Positions 12,088 through 22,627 of a stretch of 64,000 nt of DNA are shown one piece after another. Source of the DNA: Protea cynaroides (taxonomy: Eukaryota; Streptophyta; Magnoliopsida; Proteales; Proteaceae). The position numbers and the translations under genes were made by a program. Location: positions 3,250,501 to 3,314,500 of the forward strand of contig CM053270.1 in assembly GCA_028583415.1 (NCBI GenBank), given 5' to 3'. The notes under the pieces are model-generated. The model saw nothing but the letters and a program-made list of their open reading frames with translations, made no database searches and was not told where the DNA came from. Position 1 is the first letter of the stretch. Each line of letters begins with the position of its first letter.

Positions 12088-13389
12088 GCAATCACGGCGC
12101 TCTCGGACGAGATCATGAGGGTACCCCCCTGATAACTTCAAGATGCCGGTCCTGGATTCATACCATGGGAGTACCGACCCCGAGCAACATCTGGATGCGT
12201 TCGTATCTACGACGCTTTCTATCCTCTGAGTGACAGCCTCATCTGCACGGCGTTTCCTTCAACGCTCAGGGGCACTGCTCGTACTTGGTTCAACAACCTC
12301 CCCCCAAAGAGTATTACATTGTTTGAACAGTGATCGAACAAATTCTTGACGCACTTCCAAGCCAGCCGAGTGCACAAGAAAACTTCATACCATCTGTCGA
12401 CGGTCAAGTAGCAGAAGGACGAGTCCCTGTGGGACTTCATCAAGCGCTTCAATACCGAGGTGCTTGAGATCAAGGACGTCGAGCCCGCGGTGCACATGTC
12501 CAGCCTACAGGCCGGAGTAACTGACCGTGAGCTTTGTTGGTCCCTTACCAAAAAGCCACCGAAAAACCTGGACGACCTGCTCGCCAAGTGTGAGAAGTAC
12601 GCCTCTGCAGACGAGACGACGATGGCCCAGAAAAATAACACGGTAAACAATCTGAAGGCTGATCCCAAGCCTGTAGACAAGAAGAGGTCTGAGACGGCCG
12701 ACCAGGCGCCGAGCTCTATCGACCCCAAGAAGCATAAGTCCGGTAAGGATCAGACCTACCGGCATCCATACAAGACGTTCGAGTATTATACTCCGCTCAA
12801 CACTTCGATGATGGAGATTCTCGAAGTGATCAAGAACGATCGGAACCTCCGATCTCCTCCAAAACCACTCGGCGACGGGAGGAATAAAGATCGCTCCCGA
12901 TACTGTCGCTTCCATCGCGACTATGGCCACGAAACGGAGGAGTGCAAGTACCTCAAAGGAGAAATTGAGGACCTCATCCGACGAGGATACTACGGTAACT
13001 TTGTTCGGAACGTAGACCGAGGACCTGCTCCCGCTCGAAGGGACCGGGGATTACCACCTCCACCTCCGAGGAACCCTCAACCCAACAACTGCCGAGCGGA
13101 CGCTGGGGATAATCAAAATGCCACTCGAAGGGACGACAGAGACCCTGATGGAGGGCCGGCTCCCCCCAGACAGTGGGTCGGTGCCATTCAGTTTGGGACA
13201 ATAGAAAGCTCATCTGGAGCTGAAAAAGAGAGAGTGTCGGTAAAAGAAAGACTTGGAGGCCGACAGCGCATCCAGACCGGGTCCATCCCATCCTGGTCAG
13301 AACCAGAAAGCCGAGGAAGAAGAAGAAGGAAGTCCCATCCGGCTTCAAAGAGAAGAAAGGCCGAGCGGAGGTTCATGGGCAGTCCGTAG
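12088..13389 (+). pseudogene. E2 Tat Gag, 5' truncated
   Basis: Gag of the Tat element. The first visible part encodes the capsid domain (FPSTLRGTARTWFNNLP, near 12250-12305). Further on is a zinc-knuckle-like CRFHRDYGHETEEC (CX2HX4HX4C), a spacing typical of Tat Gag, followed by a Pro/Arg-rich tail. Breaks: the frame shifts near 12130 and again near 12222; TGA at 12331-12333 and TAG at 12409-12411 interrupt the capsid region; TAG at 13387-13389 separates gag from protease in the same frame. The 5' end is cut by E1. Clearly decayed. Confidence 0.88.
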
Positions 13390-13413
13390 CCCAAGGACCG
13401 ACCACGCACAGCA

Positions 13414-14151
13414 ATGGGGTTGCGCATCCCCGGTGACAATGGGGTCTATATCATCACCAAGGGACCCCAAGCCGAGGGTAAGTCAGTCCTCACCATCATA
13501 GGAGGACCAGTGGCCGGGAACACGTCCAACAGGTCAGCCAAGGCCTACTCACGTCTGGTAGCCAAGACAGAGTGGCCATCAAAAAGAGCTCGAGCCGGAG
13601 AGGTCATCATCACCTTCAGCGATGAAGATCTTGTCAACGTCGCAGTCCCTCATGAGGACGCCATCGTCTTCACGGCCGGGATCGGACACTGCGACATCGC
13701 AAAGTGCTTGGTAGACACCGGGAGCTCGGTAGACATCATATTCTATCATGCCTACCAAAGGATGCAGCTGACGGACGACCAGCTCCAGCCCATCACTTTC
13801 GACCTCATCAGCTTCTCTGGAGACCCGGTCACGGTGAAGGGAGGCATCCAATTGCCTGTCATCCTCGGCCAGAAGCCCAAACAGCGGAGGGTGATGGTCG
13901 AATTCATGGTGGTCGATCTTCCATCCGCTCACAACGTCATCCTCGGATGCCCTTCGCTGAACAAGTTGAAGGCGTGCATGTCCACCTACTACTTGGTAAT
14001 GAAATTTCCGACGGAGGACGGAGTCGGAGAGTACCGAACAGACCAGGACACTTCACGGAGGTGGTACGCCACCGAGCTGAAGAACAGTCAGCGGGCTTTG
14101 AAAACCGCACAGGTGAATGGTAGATGTTCGAAAGAATGCCTCTCCGAGTAG
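13414..14151 (+). CDS. E2 Tat aspartic protease region
   Basis: Open frame of about 245 residues continuing the gag frame. The motif TIIGGP near the start and the active site LVDTGSS near residue 105 identify the retropepsin-type protease that cleaves Gag-Pol. VILGCPSLNKLKA is the usual second half of the fold. Its end merges into RT in another frame (shift between about 14110 and 14156), so the natural polyprotein is not made from this copy. The start given is the first ATG of the open segment, not a claimed initiation site, since Tat protease is made as part of a polyprotein. Confidence 0.8.
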   Translation: MGLRIPGDNGVYIITKGPQAEGKSVLTIIGGPVAGNTSNRSAKAYSRLVAKTEWPSKRARAGEVIITFSDEDLVNVAVPHEDAIVFTAGIGHCDIAKCLVDTGSSVDIIFYHAYQRMQLTDDQLQPITFDLISFSGDPVTVKGGIQLPVILGQKPKQRRVMVEFMVVDLPSAHNVILGCPSLNKLKACMSTYYLVMKFPTEDGVGEYRTDQDTSRRWYATELKNSQRALKTAQVNGRCSKECLSE

Positions 14152-15300
14152 AGGAGAGCCCGTGGAGGAACTTCTACATATTCCGATCGCGGACGATCAG
14201 CCCGAGAAGACATTCCAGGTCGGCTCCCTACTGCCCGAGGAAGAAAGGGAAAAATTGATCGAATTTTTGAGGCAGAACCTCGATGTTTTTGCATGGTCGG
14301 CCTCGGAGATGCTGGGAATTCCCCGAGATGTCATCGAGCACCACCTCGATGTCGACCCTCAGCATCGGCCCTTTGCGGCAAAAGAAGAGAAGTTTTGCAC
14401 CCGCCTGGCAGTCCATAATAGATGAGGAGGTGCAAAAACTACTGGTAGCCGGCTTCATACGGGAGGTCGATTACCCAGACTGGCTAACCAATGTTGTTAT
14501 GGTGCCCAAGTCTAACGGCAAGTGGCGGATTTGCATAGACTTCACCGACCTCAACAAAGCCTGTCCAACGGATAGCTATCCACTGTCGTGCATCGACCAG
14601 CTGATAGATGCTACAGCCGGGCACGAGTTACTCAGCTTCCTTGATGCATACTCCGACTACAATCAAATAAAGATGCGAAGGGCCGACGAGGAATGCACCT
14701 CCTTCGTCACTAATTAGGGGCTCTTCTGCTACACGGTCATGCCTTTTGGCCTCAAAAATGCAGGAGCCACCTACCAGAGACTAGTGAACAAGGTGTTCAA
14801 ATGTCAAATTGGTAGAAACATGGAAGTGTATGTCGATGACTTCCTTGTTAGGGCGGGGGGGCCGACCCAATGGCCAAGCATTCAGTCCTCGAAGACACAA
14901 CATGAAGCTCAACCCGACAAAGTGTGCCTTGCATTGGATCAGGAAAATTCTTAGGATTTATGGTCTTGAGGAGGGCAACCCATCAAAGATCATGCCATCA
15001 TGGACATGGCTGCAGAAACAGGAAGTGTTGCATGTCAATGGGACTTCCCATCTTCAAAACATTAAAGGGTGCGGGGGGGTTCAAGAGAGAGTGCCGAGGG
15101 CTTTCAAGACCTCAAGGCATACTTGTCATCACCCCACGGTGAAGCCAAACCCGGGGGGGGGGCCACCACCTACCTCGGAGTCCCGACCGGGCAGTCAGGC
15201 TGCTCTGCTGAAGGCGAAGACAAGGTCCATCTACCAATCTACTACGGCAGAAACCGCGCTTGAGCCGAGCGCACAAGCCAATTGAGAAACTGGCGCTTGC
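14117..15300 (+). pseudogene. E2 Tat reverse transcriptase, multiply frameshifted
   Basis: RT of the Tat element in at least four pieces. Frame 2 carries the entry segment (FAWSASEMLGIPRDVI, 14117-14425). Frame 3 carries WRICIDFTDLNKACP, FLDAYSDYNQI and, after a TAG at 14715-14717, MPFGLKNAGATYQRL and the catalytic box YVDD. Beyond 14850 the sequence alternates frames (RRHNMKLNPTKCA, then SGKFLGFMV), with indels in G and C runs near 14855, 15070 and 15155. The catalytic Asp pair is still readable. Relative to the intact lineage, parts of the thumb/connection and the start of RNase H are reduced. Confidence 0.85.
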
Positions 15301-16072
15301 CTTGGTAACGGCCGCGCGGAAGCTTCGACCATACTTCTAGGCATATCCCATCTCGGTGCTGACCAACGCGCCACTAAAGAAGGTGCTGTCGAAGCCCGAT
15401 GTATCTGGTTGACTCATCAATTGGTTGGTGGAGCTCGGTGAGTTCGACATAAAGTACATCCCCAGGACGGCCATCAAAGCACAAGCCTTGGCGGACTTTA
15501 TCGTCAAAAGCACCTTACCAGATGAAGACTTTGCCGAACCTCAGGCCGTACAGGCCCCAGAACCAGCCGAGGCCACATGGACCCTGAACGTGGACGGCTC
15601 CTCCATGGACTGCCACGCAGGGGCAGGGGTAATTTTGAAAAGTCTGGAAGGGTTCAAAATACGGTCGGCTATAAGGTTCAGATTCCGCGCAACGAACAAT
15701 GAGGCCGAGTACGAGGCCCTACTGGTCGGAGTTAGATTGGCCAAAAGCCTAGCCGTCCATCGGCTATTGATACAAGGAAACTCGCAGTTGGTCATCCACC
15801 AAGTACAGGGCGACTACGAGGCTAGACAGTCCGAGATGCAGAAGTACCTCAAGAAGGTAAACTCGACCATCACGACCTTCAATAATGTCGAATTGCAATA
15901 CGTCGGTCGCAAAGAGAACACCGAAGCAGATGAGCTATCGAGACTATCCCTGGAAGACATCCATGCGATGGACACTGTCGTATACGTGGAATTCTCGGAC
16001 CACGCCAGCAACTCTGTTGAAGTCATTGCCCCCGTCGGAGTTGTATCCAGTTGGTATGACGACATATACTAA
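15300..16072 (+). pseudogene. E2 RNase H remnant and archaeal-type second RNase H
   Basis: 15300-15480 keeps the end of the ordinary RNase H and its spacer (LTNAPLKKVLS in one frame, then LVELGEFDIKYIPR from 15425). From about 15575 a second RNase H begins: VDGSS supplies the first acid, NNEAEYEALL the second. This extra archaeal-type RNase H is known from Tat elements. At the third catalytic position the usual Asp-Ser-Gln is Asn-Ser-Gln here (QGNSQLV), so a metal ligand is lost. It ends with ENTEADELSRL. TAA at 16070-16072 interrupts the frame just before integrase. Confidence 0.82.
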
Positions 16073-17284
16073 TACCTCCGAACGGGCGTCCTCCCGACTG
16101 ACAGGAAAGATGCTCGCCGCATCCAAGCCAAGTCACGGCAATACACCATACACAATGATGTACTATACCGGAGATCCTATACCTTACCACTGCTTAGGTG
16201 CCTACGATCGGACGAAGCCGAGAAGGTTATGAAGGAAGTACATGAAGGCATATACGGCCGACACCAGGGTGGACGATCGCTTTTCCAAAAGATCCTCCGC
16301 CAGGGCTACCATTGGCCGAGAATGCATGACGACTGCATCGAGCTGGTCCGAAGGTGTGACAAGTGCCAGTTCTATGCACCCGTGCCACATTCTCCGGCCG
16401 CTCCTCTGCAGCCGATCACAAGTCCTCTCCCCTTTGCCATATGGGGTATGGATATCATGGGACCCTTCCCCCAAGCCACTTATCAACGGAAGTATGTCAT
16501 CGTAGCCATTGACTACTTCACTAAATGGATCGAGGTCGAAGCTGTGGCCAAGATCGACACGTCCAAGGTAGAACAGTTCTTTAGACATTCGGTTGTGTAT
16601 AGGTTCGGCATGCCAAGGGTTCTTGTGATAGACAACGGCACTCAGTTCACTAGTGCATCCTTCGCAAACTTTTGTGAAGAATTTCGGATAGATCATAGGT
16701 TTGGGTCAGTCGACCACCTGCAGACAAGCGGTCAGACCGAGGCCACCAATAAAACAATATTGTATGGTCAGAAGAAGATGGTAGCCGACCAGAAAGAAAA
16801 GTGGGTAGATATGCTACCAAGTATCGTTTGGTCATATAGGACGACCAGCCGAACACCCACGGGGGAGACACCCTTCATGCTTGCCTTCGGCACGGAGGCG
16901 GTCGTCCCCATCAAAGTATTCCATCCCACCTTCCAGATGCTAAACTTCAACGAGCACACCAACTCCGAAGATCTCCGGACAAACTTAGACAACCTCGAAG
17001 ATGTACGGGAGTCAGCAGCATTCTGAATAGCCAGTTACCAACAGACGACTACGCGTCACTACAATAAGACGGTCTGACCAAAACAATTTAAGGTCGGAGA
17101 TCTTGTCCTTAGAAAAACAGCGGTCTCCGACCCCACCAATCAAGGGAAGATGGAAAAAAACTGGGAAGGGCCATACCGAGTGCTCCGGACCGGACGACCG
17201 GGCTCGTACAAGTTGACCACCCTGGGCGGTGAAGAGATTTCGAGGACTTGGCATGCCACCAACCTCTGCAAATATTATCCGTAA
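16073..17284 (+). pseudogene. E2 Tat integrase
   Basis: Same frame as the second RNase H. N-terminal zinc-binding region ends RRCDKCQ; the DDE core has Asp in WGMDIMGPF, Asp in LVIDNGTQF and Glu in the QTSGQTEATN segment; the C-terminal part has NWEGPYRVLR and ends KYYP with TAA (17282-17284). Breaks: TGA at 17024-17026 and a second TGA near 17077. All three catalytic acids remain. Just downstream begin the tandem array and the antisense gene of the same element. Confidence 0.88.
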
Positions 17285-17514
17285 AAAGCAGCGTTCGTCT
17301 TTATAATCGGCCACTCATTCTCGGCCGAAGTATGAATTTTTTAATTTTTGTTAGTAGTTTCAGTTGTACACCGGACCCCCTGAGGGGCATCCGCTTAGTT
17401 TATTTTAATACAAAGCAGTGCAAATACGGTTCAGTTCACTCACAGCAATTATATTTCATAGCCGTTCTTCCGGCCCAACCGATCTGAACCGGGCATAGGT
17501 TAAACATCGACCTC
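17285..17514. other. E2 spacer after integrase
   Basis: About 230 bp between the integrase stop and the tandem array. I see no gene, RNA or clear repeat in it. Confidence 0.5.
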
Positions 17515-18078
17515 AGCATATCTACCTACCGCGGTCCATAAGCAGGCCTCGGTAGCATGCAGACTATACTCGTATCTTCCTACCACGGTCCACAAGCAGA
17601 CCAAGTTAGCATGAAGATCATACTCATATCTGCCTACCGCGGTCCACAAGCAGGCCTCGGTAGCATGCAGACCATACGCATATCTTCCTACCTACGGTAC
17701 ACAAGCAGACCAAGGTAGCATGAAGACCATACTCGTATCTGCCTACCGCGGTCCACAAGCAGGCCTCGGTAGCACGCAGACCATACGCATATCTTCCTAC
17801 CACGGTCCACAAGAAGACCTCGGTAGCATGAAGACCATACTCGTATCCGCCTACCGCGGTCCACAAGCAGGCCACGATCGCACACAGACCATACGCATAT
17901 CTTCCTACCACGGTCCACAAGCAGACCTCGGTAGCATGAAGACCATACTTTTATCTACCTACCACGATCGACAAGCAGGCCACGGTAGCATGCAGACCAT
18001 ACTCGTACCTAGCAAGAAGATCATACCAGTATCAGCCTATCGCGGTTCACAAGCAGACCTAGGTAGCTCGACCATGAC
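17515..18078. repeat. E2 tandem array, 54-bp monomers alternating as about 108-bp dimers
   Basis: Monomers start CCTACC and contain a ...GGTCCACAAGCAG... core. Starts at 17633, 17687, 17742 and 17850 give spacings of 54, 55 and 108. Two variants alternate: one with AGGCCTCGGTAGCATGCAG, one with AGACC..GGTAGCATGAAG. Array position between integrase and the 3' antisense gene is typical of Tat elements, whose arrays are known to seed satellites. Repeated open frames on both strands here are a by-product of the period being a multiple of three. Confidence 0.88.
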
Positions 18079-18544
18079 AAACCATCCTAATGACTGTCAT
18101 TGAGGAAGAATCAAGTGTTCTCGACCTGACCAGCAGTCAAGCCGACAACACTTCCGGGCTAGGGGCACCTTCGCCATTTCTCGAAACAGAACCAGCGCTC
18201 GGACTAAGCCGCACTCAACATTGTTCGCACTCAGCTTTACTACTTAATTGTCCTTGGCCTACCAGACCGCCGAGCCGACAACACTTCCGTGGTAGGGCAG
18301 TCATCAAGGCCTTGGCCATTTTGATTACTTAAGTGAATTTTTATTACTTGAGTGTTCCCGGCTTACCAGAGGGCCGAGCCTACAATACTTCCGGGGTAAC
18401 CACCGAATGGGTAACAACATCTGAGAAGAAAGAAAGCAGAAAAAGATAAGAATATGTTTTATTAACAAAGGCCCAAGAAGGGCAGTCGTACAGTTACAAT
18501 ATAAGAAACAAAAGTACATATGTACACGGATCGCTCCGAGGTCC
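18079..18544. repeat. E2 degenerate second repeat and 3' flank of antisense gene
   Basis: Three related stretches, each with GCCGA(C/G)..ACAACACTTCCG or a close variant (near 18140, 18275 and 18375), spaced about 100-130 bp. The remainder, AT-rich with GTTTTATTAACAAAGGCC, would be the 3' end region of the antisense gene on the minus strand. No other gene seen. Confidence 0.55.
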
Positions 18545-19318
18545 TCATTGTCGGTTTTCTTCTTCGGTCGGGTTTACGGGACCCTCGGTAGGCAGCGGAA
18601 GGTTCGGGAGCTCCATGATCGGCGTCTGGGGCACCTCATACGGAGGAAGGTCATCCTCCTGCATACGGTCAGCTTCAGTAGGGGCCGTCGGCTCCACTCG
18701 AACATCCTCGGCTGCGACCGGGGTCTCAGTCACCGCTGGCTCATCCTCAAGCACCTCGGCCATGATCGGGATCTCCGACCAGTTGAAATCAACTCCCTTT
18801 TCCATGAGCTGTCCCTTCAGGTATTTTACACCCCTCAGGAAAAACCCACAAGCGGCCTCCTCCACATCCTCCCCATACTGAAGAGATGATCGGTACTCGA
18901 CCACGGCCCGATCTAGGGCCTCTTGGTGTGTCTCTTCGGCCTTGGCCAGAGCCTCCTTGGCAAACCTGGCTTCGTCCTCAGACTTCCGGAGTCTCTCCTC
19001 CAGGGCCAGCTTCGCCTTCTCCCCAGCCTGCAGATCCTCCTCAGCTTTCCGCCGCTTGTCTTCGGCCGACCGAAGCTTTTCCTCGGACGAATGCACTCTC
19101 TTGTGCTCCTCGTCGAGAGCGGCCTCGACTCTATCCAGCGAGGCCCGGAGGGCGACCTTCTCCACAAAAAGGTCCTTAACCTCCGAGGATTTATTGGTTA
19201 GGTTCTCCTCGGTGGCCTTCAGAGCCTCACGCAGAGAGATCTCCAAGACCTCCTTCTCGTCCAAGTCGAAAACGGCCCGGGCAGCTCGCTCGCTGACCTC
19301 GGCCAGAATATTGCTCGT

Positions 19319-19399
19319 CTGCACAAAAGGGAACAGTGTCAATATTACAAACATAGCAACACAACAAATAAGAGAAGAGTAGGGAATTCCAAACATTAC
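19319..19399 (-). other. Predicted intron 2 of E2 antisense gene
   Basis: On the minus strand: CTCTCAG|GTAATGTTTG ... CCTTTTGTGCAG|ACGAGC, T-rich, 81 bp. Retained, it encodes a strongly hydrophobic stretch out of character with the flanking acidic coiled coil, which supports its being an intron. Confidence 0.75.
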
Positions 19400-20049
19400 C
19401 TGAGAGCACGCAACGAACGCTCGCCTGAAGGCCTCTTCGTTCGCCAAGCCTGACGTGAAGGCCACGTCCTCTGGGAGGCGTCCCTCAGTGACGATGATCC
19501 TTGCTGCCCTCGCGCTCTTGAAGACCGAGTTCGTCGACTTCAGTCCTAGTGTAGGAGAGAAGGCCCTCTTTAGCTTGTCGCTCTTCTGTTTGTTAGCGGG
19601 CTCAGCCTCCCCCTTAGAGGCTCCGGTGGCCTCGGTCAGATCGACCACCTTCGGACCCTGAGCGGCCTTCTTCGCCGGAGGCGCCGCCGCGCCCAGGCAG
19701 GCCGGAGTCGGCTTCGTCGTGGCCGCATCACGGGGCTGGGTTTCCTTCACAGCCCCTTGGCGAGGTTGGACTTCCTTTGTCGCAGCCTCCGCCCTTATTT
19801 CGTCTTGGCAGCCGAGCCTAGGCACCGACCTCGTCTTATAGGTGTCGGCCAGGAGTTTCGCGGCTGAATTTATTTTCTTCTTGGGCGAACCCTCTGGCAT
19901 GGGCCCCTTGCCCTTTGCCTCGGTCGTCGCCCTCTGCTCCTTGCGAGGAGGCTCCCTCGCCGGTTCGCCCGCCGACTGGACCCCCTTCGCGGCATCGGCC
20001 GTCCGCTTGTGCAGGATCCGAGCAACAACGTGATCATCGCCAAAGTTCA

Positions 20050-20130
20050 CTGCAATGAGACAAGAGACGATGGTTAGTAACAAAATTAAAATAACAGCAG
20101 TGTACGATGTCCTACAATTGATAAACTCAC
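20050..20130 (-). other. Predicted intron 1 of E2 antisense gene
   Basis: On the minus strand: CCTCCTTG|GTGAGTTTATC ... GTCTCATTGCAG|TGAAC, AT-rich, 81 bp, hydrophobic if translated. Splicing it joins two GC-rich hydrophilic exons in the same frame. Confidence 0.75.
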
Positions 20131-21358
20131 CAAGGAGGCCGTGCTCGGCTAACTGCACGGGATCCGCGAGGTCGGCATAGCCCACCGTCTTTCTGGTCTT
20201 CATTTTGTGCTGAGCCTGTCTCTCCTCCGTCATCAAAAAGGGGACTTTGTTGAACCCCGTGGCGTCGACCACCAGCCAAACGTTCGACAGAGGGAGAGCC
20301 GGGCCTCCTTCGGGAGGGCCCACGAAGAAAAATTTATCCTTCCATCCGTGGATGGAAGAAGGTTTTTGGGAGATGGCTGGGAGCTTCTTTGTGCTCCTCT
20401 GACTAAAAAAGTATCACCCGGTCATAGAGCGGGACTCGGTCAGACTGGCCAACTAGAAGAGTGACCGAAACAATTTCACGGTCGGAGTCTCTCCCAGTCG
20501 ACGGATAAACATGATGAAGGCATATATGCATCACCACCCATTCAGAGCTAGTTGGGAGGGGGCGATGCGGTAGACTTGGAGAATTTCTACTACTAGAGGG
20601 TGAAGAGGAAATCGGAGCCCGGACTTTAAGGTGTGCTCGTACACGCTGATCTCCGACTTATTCAAGGTACAAGCCCGTTCGTCGGGGGAAGGGAGCCAAA
20701 CCCGGACGTCCGTCATCGGCTCTACGAGCTGGTATGCTCGACAGATCAATGACAACACCTGTTCGGTCCTAATCTTACTCGGCACCCTCCATGCAGGGAG
20801 TGCGTCGATAGAAGGAACAGATGGTCGGCCACCTCTCTGACGAGAAGCTCGACGAGCTGAGGTGCCAGCAGGATGGCCACGCTCGTTGGCCTCAGAGGAA
20901 CTCTCCTTGAGTTCTTCCTCTGGAGCCTGATCGAAAGCCACAAGGACGGCTTGTGGAGATTTTTGGGCGATGGCCCCTGCTCCATTTCCTACCGACTCTG
21001 TAGTCTGAGACTCAAACTCCCGGCTAACGGAATCCCAAATCCGTTCCGAAGGTTCGGGAGCAGCGGAGAATCCCTCCATTGAGAAGGATGATGACCTTTC
21101 GGAGGAAGAGGTCTGGGATTGGGCCATTCTCTCACTCACTTTCACTCTATCGGAGGGTGTAAAACTATTAGAGGATTGGAAACTACTAAGCATGAAATGG
21201 CTGTAAAAAGGAAGGAAGAGAAGACTTACTGATTGAAGGAAATGGGACTCCGAGTGCACGAAAGAAGCTTGAAGACTCGATGAACAGGAAGATCCGACTG
21301 CTCTGAGGAAACTCCGATTGCAACTCAACCAAATGGTTGAATGAATGAATCGAAAGAG

Positions 21359-21366
21359 TATTTATA
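21359..21366 (-). promoter_or_regulatory. TATA box of E2 antisense gene
   Basis: Minus-strand CCTATAAATACTC. It sits about 230 bp upstream of the preferred ATG (21127). The element thus has a dedicated promoter for the antisense gene, separate from the LTR promoter. Confidence 0.65.
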
Positions 21367-21876
21367 GGAGTTGCTACTGAAAACCGTCTCTTCGGGTTCC
21401 GACCACGTGGCTCAACGCCATTGGTTCTCGTCTACCGCACCGGATGCGACGTGACAGTCTGACGTCACGTGCAATGATGGCGCTCTTTCTCGAGATGATC
21501 AGACTGATTACAGCCATCCGATGCATTCGACCGTTTGAAGACGAGAGGCTATTGATACCGCTCCTTCTCGAGGCGCACCGCCTCCTAGTGGCCGTCGGAT
21601 CAAGGTGTCGATCCGCATCACTTCGAAGATCAACGATCGAGCACAGTTGCGGAACTCGAGTTTAACACCTCGAGCCCCATGCCTCCATCAATCTTGCAGA
21701 CGGTTGGTGACAACCGTCTCCCACTCATACATGAATTCCGATCATAAGAGGAGTCACTCGGAAGCAGCTTAAATGGCCATCGATTTTGCAGTCAGCCTCA
21801 TACGGCGCAAGTTCTGGACACTGTTTAATCTTGTTGCACTATCGAATTCGTTGAATCCGACAGCACAAGGGGCATC
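21367..21876. other. E2 region between antisense promoter and 3' LTR, with polypurine tract
   Basis: Holds upstream sequence of the antisense gene (including GACGTCACGTG, an ACGT-core element near 21461). At its end is CACAAGGGGCATC, the candidate polypurine tract, directly before the LTR start TGTTATG at 21877. No other gene seen. Confidence 0.6.
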
Positions 21877-22627
21877 TGTTATGTGGGAAAAATTCCATCC
21901 ATTTAAAATCTTACACGTGTCAAGCTTCACCTTCGGAGCCGACCGCTCGAAGTGTCTTATGCTCGGCTTATGAGGCATTCGGTACCTTGCCATCGGCCTC
22001 TCATGCGCCCGGCATGCCGCATACGCCCTACGCCGTCTGGTTACCATTATCTACGGTAGCGCTTGGAGTCATAGTCCTACCCGGCTACGTTTCCCAGTGG
22101 ATGGTCAGAGTCCTAATGTGATTATGCTACATCCGAGGAGTCCTTCTCCCAGTCTGATACGACGCCGATTATCACGGTCCGTGATTACTCACACATTGAC
22201 ATGTGTCAGTCCCAGAGCTGACCGACCTAGCTTCCTTGGCTAAGGTCTCCTACTCCTACTCAGAGTCTACCACACATGTGTCCCTCAAAGCGATACGTGG
22301 CAATCTTGTTGACGATCTACTTCCTTGAGTCCTGGTACCTCTATGCTTCTTTTCAATCTATAAATAGAGGGCGATCCCTCAAGGTAATTTCTTATGCACA
22401 AATTGCTAGTTCACAATATCTCTCTCTCATTCTCGCACTCTCAAACTCTCTCATCGTCCCACTCTTTAACTGGAGAAAGCATTCTACCATCTCTTGACTG
22501 TTTACTTTGGGAATCTGACTTAGGCATCGGAGTGTACCCGGGGCTTAGGCGCCCAACTCGTTTGTCTCATCTCTATGATTGCAGATCATTCAGAGTGCAG
22601 ATCGACGGGCGATTTCCAACCGTAACA
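21877..22627 (+). repeat. E2 3' LTR (Tat type, 751 bp)
   Basis: Bounded by TGTTA at the left and TAACA at the right, a perfect 5-bp inverted terminus. It contains a plus-strand TATA box TATAAATA (22359-22366) followed by CT-rich leader and, near the end, GATTGCAG resembling a 3' splice acceptor. The right edge coincides with the point where E3 coding sequence resumes (22628). The same architecture, including CTTAGGCAT(C/T)GGAGTG, recurs in the E6 LTR at 28052-28619. Confidence 0.85.

Larger units (their letters stand above)
18545..21127 (-). pseudogene. E2 antisense gene: PF04195-like domain plus long coiled coil, two introns
   Basis: Opposite in strand to gag-pol and placed between the tandem array and the 3' LTR, as known for antisense ORFs of Tat elements. 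From ATG at 21127: a Ser-rich start, then a domain with YEHTLKSGLRFPLHPL, LVVEILQVYRIAPSQL and later HGWKDKFFFV. I match this from memory to the 'putative gypsy type transposon' family (PF04195). A basic low-complexity middle and a long Glu/Lys coiled coil (about 19250-18850) follow, ending Glu/Pro-rich. Three stops (20531-20533, 20453-20455, 20414-20416) fall in the domain, all in one frame. Two GT-AG introns are predicted: 20050-20130 and 19319-19399, each 81 bp. An upstream ATG at 21328 is less likely: it would sit at the transcription start set by the TATA box. Function unknown. Confidence 0.8.
12088..22627 (+). mobile_element. E2, Tat/Retand-lineage retrotransposon (5' end outside window)
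   Basis: Plus-strand element with order gag, protease, RT, RNase H, archaeal-type RNase H, integrase, tandem array, antisense gene, 3' LTR. The second RNase H and the antisense gene in the 3' region are hallmarks of the Tat clade. Its left part (5' LTR, primer site, start of gag) is separated by the Athila insertion E1 and lies left of the window. Its right border at 22627 abuts RNase H sequence of E3, so E2 inserted in E3. The genes are notably GC-rich compared with E1. Confidence 0.9.

Noticed and set aside
17624..18103. Repetitive open frames on both strands
   Set aside because: Caused by the 54-bp tandem period (3 x 18) in E2.
19319..20130. Two hydrophobic segments that look like membrane helices in the E2 antisense product
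   Set aside because: Both coincide exactly with GT-AG introns and are out of character with the acidic, coiled-coil exons.
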